Position numbers and translations under genes: made by a program
NCBI GenBank assembly: GCA_026413225.1
Contig: CM048552.1
Span: forward strand, 137,095,053-137,159,052
Length of the DNA stretch: 64,000 bases
Direction: 5' to 3'
Source of the DNA: Otis tarda
Lineage: Eukaryota > Chordata > Aves > Otidiformes > Otididae
Part shown: positions 25,301 through 64,000 of the stretch, piece after piece
How the letters are laid out: every line of letters starts with the position of its first letter
Numbering within the stretch: the stretch's first letter is position 1
Notes under the pieces: generated by a model
What the model was told of the DNA's origin: nothing
Seen by the model: the letters and a program-made list of their open reading frames with translations, nothing else
The model's database searches: none

Positions 25301-27424
25301 CCTAGAAGAGCTGTATTAAGGGGATTAGGGCATTTACTTAACATTATAACTGCATCCCAGCCCCACCAGATCCCAAGAATCTCTAAGCACGAGTCTACTA
25401 TGAAAAAGGAAAGGGCTAGTTGATGGCACCTCTTGTGCTTTACTTTTTTCTGGAACTCAGTGCTGACTGGGACCATTCCGGGGCCTTTGGCAGAGTTTGT
25501 GTCCTCCTGTCATCTCTGAACTGTGGCAGAGCTCAGGTGTCTCTCTTCCCAGGCTTCGGGGCTTCAAGAGTCTAGTTGCACTCTCTAATTCATTCTGAAA
25601 TTTTGGTGCCTGATGATCACCTAATCTGAGTAAAATTTGTCTCTAGGTAAAATGCATCTTTGTTAATGACTTAATCATAACTATATTTTATAAATCATAA
25701 AGCTTCATAGCAGGGAATTACCTTTCCATGTTAGCTGATGGCAAACTTTAGAAGCAGGAAACTACAGTTTATCTAACTTTTTAGTTAGATAAACTAAATT
25801 AAATAATTAACTAATTATTTGGAATAGTCCTTTCTGTGGCACAACTACTGCAGCCTCTTAATTCTACTGCGTGTATCAAAGGAGAAACACTCAGCTAGCA
25901 TTTGGTGCACCAGCCCTGCAGCACCCCACATCAAATTCTGTGCAGCACAGTCGCAGTCCGGTTCTCACTAGCAACTGTTGAAAGAGTGGACTTACTTCAA
26001 AGGGGGAAAAAGTTGTCTTTTAGAATATATTAGGAAAGAAAAACAATAACATTGGTTGTACTTGCTAGAAACACATGTGATTTTAGCTTTATTTTAGGTA
26101 TTACTCCTTCCTAGTGATGAAACTAGCCAGTGAACATGTCACAGGAGCTGGTCCTTCTGAGAGTTGGATGCCTTTGTAGACACCACATTGAGACAGCAAA
26201 GCAACTTTGCATAGCTAAAATAGTTGACTGTCTAGTTTCCTAAGCAATCTGTGCGTTTTTTTTCTGTGCCCTTTGCTGAATCTTTGTGGATTAAGAAAGG
26301 CTGGTTAATCTGTAGAGTATGTGCTCTATAGTGACGGCTGGCCCACATCCCTCCAAAAGCTGAGGAAGCCAGGAACAGACCGCAGGGGCTTTGCAAATCC
26401 CCACAAAGAGCCATGCACTGATTGTTCAGGCTGCAGAATCATTTCTCAAATGAAACACAGCTGAAGAAGTGCCAAATACTGACTTCTCCCCGATCTGGTT
26501 GTTACGTAGGGTAGTATTTTCCTAACCAGTTAGCTGCTGTGGCTGGGGAAAGCACTGTATCAGATTGTTTTGATCCTGAATATATAAGATAATTCTTAGG
26601 ATAGCAAGAGTTGAAATCATTAACTGTGCTCAAAACTGTGCTTACAATGTGCTCAGAATTATGCTCAGAATGCAAGAAAGATTAAAGGAGGGATGCAGAG
26701 TTGACCAAATGCTGCAGCTACAGGTCAGCAATTCCTGTCTCATTCTGCCTAAGAGCTCATCATAACTGCTTCAGGATTCTGTTCTCACAGTCATGTCCCA
26801 GCTCCTGGTTGTCTTCACTGTGAAGTCACTAGTTACTGGTTGAGATGGTGTATAGATTGATCTGTGCAAATGCAGCGGCTGTTTTCCTGAAAAGTCCACC
26901 GTTTTGATACTGCATTAAGATAGCAAGCCAAAAACCAGTAACAAATCTCTGCAGCGTACCGATGCCAGTAGCACCATGTTTACTGTGTCCTCCAGCAGGC
27001 AGCAATACAAAATCCCGTGTGCCCTGAGAGGGGCCCATCCACTTCACGTGTGCCTTTCTAGTGTGGGATGCAGTGTCTGTAAGACTGTGCTTGGTGGGCA
27101 TCCAGGCCACTACAGTGGAGAGGAGCTGGAAGCAAGAGAGGAGCAGGACAGCACAGGGGAATAACATTGCTTGTAGGAAATACATGGGAAGGAATGTATT
27201 TGTTCCTAAAGGAGCAAAAGGGCACATGGTTGGCAATAGGCTATGTGGTTTAGGCAAAATGAGCACCTAGGCCAGAATACAAGGTGCACAGCTGTAACAG
27301 GGCAGTGCTGAATTCCTCTCAACAGTTTCTCTTCCATTTCCCAGGTGTGCCCTCCGAAGTGACGACAGGCAGGTCCAAGGCTCAGTCCCTCATGACCAAC
27401 TACAAACTACAGGAACTGTTACTG
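22351..27424. other. Intergenic DNA, no supportable gene
   Basis: No exon I can support. A 145-codon minus-strand frame (26829-27266) matches no family known to me and has no exon-like context. Two adjacent perfect inverted repeats occur at 25766-25820. Confidence 0.5.
25766..25820. repeat. Two adjacent perfect palindromes
   Basis: Arms AGTTTATCTAACT (25766-25778) and AGTTAGATAAACT (25783-25795) are exact reverse complements around a TTTT loop. Five bases later, AAATAATTA (25801-25809) and TAATTATTT (25812-25820) are exact reverse complements around a two-base loop. The pair could extrude as hairpins or be a small transposon remnant. The function is unknown. Confidence 0.75.
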
Positions 27425-27430
27425 TTTATT
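27425..27430 (-). promoter_or_regulatory. Candidate distal polyadenylation signal of CLCN4
   Basis: The minus strand reads AATAAA, followed about 15-35 bases on by a GT-rich stretch (TGTAGTTTGTAGTTGG), a good downstream element. It lies about 5 kb beyond the CLCN4 stop, giving a long but plausible 3' UTR. By eye it is the second canonical AATAAA downstream of the stop on that strand. Confidence 0.35.
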
Positions 27431-28258
27431 TAAGTTGCTGTACACTTGATTCCTCCTGGCTTTTCGATGTGTGCATTGGGCTGTGTTAGGGCCACAGCAA
27501 TCCGTGGAAGAAGCTGGAGGTTCTGGGACTCCAGCACCAGCTTCTGAAACGAATAATTTAACTTAAACTAGGATGTTGCTGATACACGAGTTTTATCAAA
27601 CTTGTTCTCTGGAGCGTGTCTTGAAATCTGTAATGCTTCTTTAGGATAAACCATTGATTAATGTCTCATTTGCACAAAGCCATAGTGCCTTTTACTTGCT
27701 TGGCTAGTACATTAATCAGAAGCATATATTCTTTGCTACTACCTCAAAGTTAGCCTCTGACAGAGATTGAAGGCATATTTCATCCAATTAAATGGGCATG
27801 ATTGACCCTGATATTTTCAGTCTTTGAGCTTAGCTCTGAATTAAAGTACAATTGAGAAATATATACAAAAACTAAAATCATAGGGCTTTGCAACATCTAG
27901 CTTTAAAGTTTCACGGTTATTTTAAACAGAACAGCTTGGTAGGAGAAATTTTTTTTCTTCTCTTTGTAGATTTCTTTAATAAAGGAATTATGATGCTAAA
28001 GTAAAAAACATTTCTCTCTGAAAATAAAACAACCAACAGCCAAGGCTGATTCTTTGAAGTCCACTGCATGAACTGTACTAACTCCTTATTTAATATCAAC
28101 TAACTCATAACTGAGTTAGGTATCCTAAATCATTCATCAGGCTTAAGTTGTCCCTATAGGTGGCAAAAGGAAACACCAAAACCATACAGAGATATTAAGT
28201 GAAATACTTTGCCAATTAATAAGATGTTGAAGAAATATTTCCAATACTGCAAGTCGGT

Positions 28259-28264
28259 TTTATT
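28259..28264 (-). promoter_or_regulatory. Candidate proximal polyadenylation signal of CLCN4
   Basis: The first canonical AATAAA I find on the minus strand downstream of the CLCN4 stop, about 4.2 kb away. The downstream sequence is only moderately T-rich, so it is a weaker context than the signal at 27425. Several variant ATTAAA hexamers occur nearer the stop. Confidence 0.3.
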
Positions 28265-28544
28265 TAAAAAATAGAGTCCAAACATTGTTTATATAAGGTG
28301 CTGTTTTCTATATATTGTTTTCTGCAATTAAAAAAAAAAAAGCAAAACAATATTCCTAATCATAGTGTCATTCCAACACGGAATCAGTGGGTCTCCTCTA
28401 ATTCTTAAACATTATTTTTCTGCTTCATCAAAGCATACGAATTAATAATTAGTACCACTGTGACAGCCAAAGGGTCTAGCTAATGTCATCCATGTTCTGT
28501 ACTTTAATAATAAACTTTCTGGTGTGGGTTGCTTCAAGTACACA

Positions 28545-28859
28545 TCAGAAAGTGAATGTAACTGAACACAGTTCATGCAAAACAAAGGTACAATACTCAA
28601 CTTGCATCATCCAGAGATTTTTGGTCTCTTGTTTAGTTTGACGTCTTCGAAGTCCAACTGCTTGATCACGAGGATTGAACTGAGGTTGCATAAAGTGAGC
28701 ACTCTGTGCCAAAGAACTTATGTAACTCTCAGATTGATCAGGCCGTGTGGCTATCGTGAGCTCGAAAAATTCAAATAAATACTTACGGCTGAGATCTATG
28801 CCTCTTGGAGTTTGTTCAGTAATTTCTGAGACATATTTGGGAATACAGATGGAAAACAA
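28545..28859 (-). other. Unexplained 104-codon open frame downstream of CLCN4
   Basis: An ATG-to-stop frame of 104 codons with a mixed, fairly hydrophilic composition (for example GLRRRQTKQETK near the C-terminal third). It has no signal peptide, clear transmembrane segment or family motif that I recognise. The segment has about seven CpGs by hand count, more than its AT-rich neighbours. A perfect splice-donor hexamer, GTAAGT, lies inside it on the minus strand (complement of 28781-28786). It could be an unannotated exon, a conserved block of the CLCN4 3' UTR, or chance. I do not call it a gene. Confidence 0.2.
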
Positions 28860-31800
28860 TGACTGCTAATGGGCTTGTTATGGGAAAATACATTAAATCA
28901 TTACATCAGAACTGCATTTTTTTCAGAAAAGCATGTTATTAATTTGTATTAAGAGTGTTCCCAATTCAGCCACTCAAGCTAAAAGAGCAATGAAGACTGT
29001 AGCGTGGATGAAGTTCAACACAAAACTTACAGCCAGTTACTGTCTCTGGAAGTGTCTGAAGTGCTAAGTTTTCTAATTAGCAAAGTCTGTCCAATTTCAA
29101 AATCTTCTTGTCATTCTAGCATCACTTCAGCCTTGATAATGCCAAGCAGCTGGAGTTAGCTATGGCTATGCCAGTTCTGGAAAGTTAGGTAGCAGTCCCT
29201 GCTCTAAGGGCATTTAATGTATTTTGAACAAGGAGCAGCAGTCTAATCACTCACACAAAATTACACATTCAAAGCTTTTTTTTCCTTGACCCTTTAGATA
29301 TTTAAACCATTCCATCTAAAGGAACATGTTTGATAGAAAAGAGCTGGACCCTTATTTATCTACCTTCTGCTTGGGCGGGGGGATAGTCCCAGGGTCAAAC
29401 TGCACCTGCAATAAGTGCATAAATCTCAATTCCTTCTGTTGTTATTTCTTGCAAACAACCATGCTGGTTTTATGGATCCTGTTCTTAAGCCCTGAGAGCT
29501 CCTTATATGCAGTCTAGTAAGATGAGGTGACAAGCTATCATGGGGCTGAGTGTTGGTTTTAGTGGATCAGGCCTCTGGGTATTAATGGGAATTAGCCACA
29601 GAAATTCATGCCTGTGCATAGCCACAGACTGAGTTTAAGCTGGTAAGTGAATACCCAAGTGAGTTTGTATTCATGGCCAGTTTAACCTCAGTTATATAAC
29701 TCTGTGTCTTTTCCCCAGGAAATTACAATTTTTTCAGTGTTCATATACTACCCTGGTTCCTGCTAGCAAACATTGCCCTCAGTACTATCAGTGCTCTTCA
29801 GAGTTAGCTTTGCCATGGACCACATGCTAATGCAGCATGGACTGAAATTTCCTTGACTAACAGAGAAGGGTCTAAATCTCTCCTTTTCCCTGACATACAT
29901 GAAGCCTTGAGTTTGATTTCAAATAGCAGATAAATTCACTTCTCCATTTTTTTTTTGCCTTGGCTTGTGAGCAAAAGAGGTATTTTAATGTTCAAGTGGG
30001 GAGAGAATGCACATTTGTTTCCTATGTAAACGTAAAGGAAGATGGACAAAGTGTTTGTCAAACATGTATGTATTAACAGTAAGAACTATAAAAATGAAGA
30101 GTAGAACACAGTCCTTCAGTTTTAATTTCAGAACAAGGTTGCCCTCAAAAGTCAACCTATTTGTCTTAGTCCAAATCCCTTAGAGTCTAGTTTTGGGTAG
30201 GAACTGACATTTGTACTAAGGTCCTTTTGGGTTTAGTTGTGGGAATGTACTGCTTTTATGATGGCACTGCTGCTCAAATGAAGAAATATAGTGTTTATGA
30301 GCTTGGTTGTTGACTTGGTTAGTTTTTTATGAGTTTGGCTGATGACAGCTTCACAGAAAAACATAAGAAAAAAACAATGTCATGATGGAGTTCCTATTTT
30401 CAGAAGGAAAGGCTTTCTCAGTTCTGTAATTTACATAGTTTTAACAATATCCCTTTAATAATACATTGTACTGCAGATGTTCATTTAACAAAAAGTATAC
30501 GCTAAAATATTTATGGGCTTTGGCCAGAGCTACATAAGTTTATGTCAGTGTGTTGCAAACACTATTGTTAAATGGAGTACTTAGCAGATTAAAATTATCC
30601 CTTTACTTCCGTTTCTTTTACTTAAACAATCCGGGCCATACTTTGTGTGAAAGCAGTGGGACACGTGCCAGAAGGAAGCCGGGTCACTGGAGATAAGAGG
30701 AGGAATTTGTGACATGTAACTTTGGGCATCTAACTTAGAGTGCACCTGGCTAGTTGTCCCATTTCAGGGACACAATAATCATGCACATTGCCTACAAGTT
30801 GCGTCAATGGTCTGGCTTTCGTCTAGAATAAGCAACAGGCTCATCTGGCATGAAAGGTCTCCACTCATCTCTGTCCATGAAGACTAACTGGACGCAATGG
30901 ACTTGAGCTACCAGTATCCCTATGAACTTGAACAAAAATATCAGACGTCTTAGATGCCTAAAGGAAAGGTCCAGACTCTCACATGGTCTGAAGGGCCCCT
31001 AAATTAGGATGCAACCTTTCTCCAGTCTTTAAGCTTATAGTTATAAAAGAAACACTGGGTGGTGTGGATTATGTGTTACTGAGAGTAAAATTTGGTCTTC
31101 TGTTACTGATAGCAGTATTGACTAAAGTGCTAGTATATTAACACAGACAATTATGACTGTGCATCTTACACAGAACCAGAACAAGGGTTCAGGAAAATTT
31201 AGCATTTTCACATGAGTGACTTGGAGGTCCCTACCAGGGACTGTTAAATCTTGTGCAAGCAGATCAATAATTAAAGCTTTGCTATCGTTGGTTGCATTCT
31301 CAGTCCCTTTGATCCTTTCCAGCAACAGTTTTGTGAGGACAAATTCCACAGTCCTGTGACTGACAGATGCATAAAAAAAAAGTAGATCTGCTACAGAATA
31401 AATGTCTATGACTGTTAAATTAACTTCAGCAATCTCTTGGCAGTTGCAGACAAATGCCAAGAAATAGCAATGACAAGCTAAATGAAGAATCAGGAATCAA
31501 TGCAGAACTTCTAATGAAGTTTGTGAAAAATGATGATGTACAGAAGGAGAGACAGGTGAGGGATTCAATCTCTTGTCACTGACATTGGTGAGAGCTGGAT
31601 ACCAGTCTCCCTTTAGTGCCTTTGAAAATTCCTCCACAGGCTTCTATGCTTTTTCCTGTTGTTACAGCAAACCACATAATACTAAATATTACAGTACCTG
31701 TATGCAAAATTGCATAGAGAAATAATACATCCTTACAAATAAGTCACATTTCAACATTAATAAAGGGAAGCTGATTGATAGGAATGCTCAACTGTATAAA

Positions 31801-32454
31801 ATTTAATGGACTAAAGTAGGAAGCAGGGGACACTACATTTTGAAGTGAGTTGAAGTGTGTTCTTGCTCCTTTAACTCCAGTCCTGATTCACTGAACTTTT
31901 ACAAAAATAAATGAAGATGACAAAATTTTTCATTTTAAAATATGATGATTTTTTTTTCTCCCTCCATGAAAATGGTATAATTCAGTAGCAAATAAATAGC
32001 CATGATTTCAGTAACAAAACCAACTGACGTTACTCATACACAGTCTCTAGTATGGAACACAAATCTTTATATCTGGTAACAGCTTACACATAAACAGTGT
32101 CTGCTAGTCTTCACACCTGCCTCTAGAGTTACTGTGAACGTTGATGCATCCCACTGGCACTCCTGGCTCTTTGTCTCTAAGCAGCACATCACTTACACCC
32201 GCCAGCACTCCAACTGAGCTGTTGGGAATCTCATTAAGGAAACACAGCTTGATGTCTGCAGCTGCTCAGTGCTTTTGAACTGCCTTCCTTATTAAATAAG
32301 TGCATCCTGCATCCACTCCCTCTGTTAGAGGCATATTGGGCCATTCCTCATACACGTTACATTTTCTTTTTAAACAAAATGAAACACCAAACATAGCCTT
32401 TGTGTTAATCTAGAAGGGATTCCTTTGGGGTTACTTTCTTCTTCCTTTACCAGT

Positions 32455-64000
<31,546 letters not shown>

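Larger units (their letters stand above)
27431..32454 (-). other. CLCN4: Probable CLCN4 3' untranslated region and downstream DNA
   Basis: Sequence just past the CLCN4 stop codon on the minus strand. The transcript must end somewhere here or further on; the two candidate AATAAA signals are at 28264 and 27430. I recall human CLCN4 mRNA having a 3' UTR of several kilobases, so most of this may be transcribed. A 112-codon minus-strand frame (31122-31460) in it looks like chance. The frame at 28545-28859 is listed separately. The extent is an inference. Confidence 0.4.

Noticed and set aside
26829-27266. 145-codon minus-strand frame with hydrophobic stretches
   Set aside because: No recognisable family and no exon-like boundaries or CpG enrichment; long enough to notice but compatible with chance in 64 kb.
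31122-31460. 112-codon minus-strand frame downstream of CLCN4
   Set aside because: Probably within the 3' UTR. No family match and no independent start or splice signals.

Overview
This is vertebrate nuclear DNA, almost certainly from a bird. Coding sequence is sparse, split into short exons with GT-AG introns. The recognisable transposons are CR1 LINEs ending in the ATTCTATG octamer repeat, plus an avian-type solo LTR. The LTR looks like a family I associate with non-galliform birds, but I cannot name the species.

The only protein-coding gene I can support is on the minus strand: the complete coding region of CLCN4, the endosomal 2Cl-/H+ exchanger ClC-4. Eleven coding exons run from 61454 (ATG) to 32455 (stop). 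With the splice junctions placed by hand, the exon lengths add up to 2283 bases, i.e. 760 codons plus a stop, which is the length I know for human ClC-4. Every junction keeps the frame. The gating glutamate E224, the proton glutamate E281, the GSGIP and GLFIP filter motifs and two CBS domains are present. The gene looks functional.

Layout. 1-12743: intergenic, no supportable gene. 12744-13883: solo LTR, about 1.14 kb, flanked by TATAT on both sides. 13884-27424: intergenic, with a small CpG-rich patch near 22.03-22.35 kb that could be a promoter or exon. 27425-32454: probable 3' untranslated and downstream region of CLCN4, with two candidate AATAAA signals and an unexplained 104-codon open frame at 28.5-28.9 kb. 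32455-61462: CLCN4 coding exons and introns. The introns carry a 3'-truncated CR1 (41.8 kb), a CR1 3'-end scrap (58.2 kb) and a 5'-truncated CR1 with an uninterrupted reverse-transcriptase frame (59.5-60.8 kb). That last element starts only about 32 bases past the splice donor of coding exon 2. 61463-64000: 5' flank or first intron, with no CpG-rich promoter, so the main CLCN4 promoter is probably beyond the window. A further CR1 copy lies at 5.57-6.07 kb.

I found no tRNA, rRNA, CRISPR or bacterial-type feature, and nothing that amounts to a new multi-gene system. The most useful leads are the CR1 beside the splice donor, the CpG-rich patch, the 28.5 kb frame and a pair of perfect palindromes at 25.77-25.82 kb.
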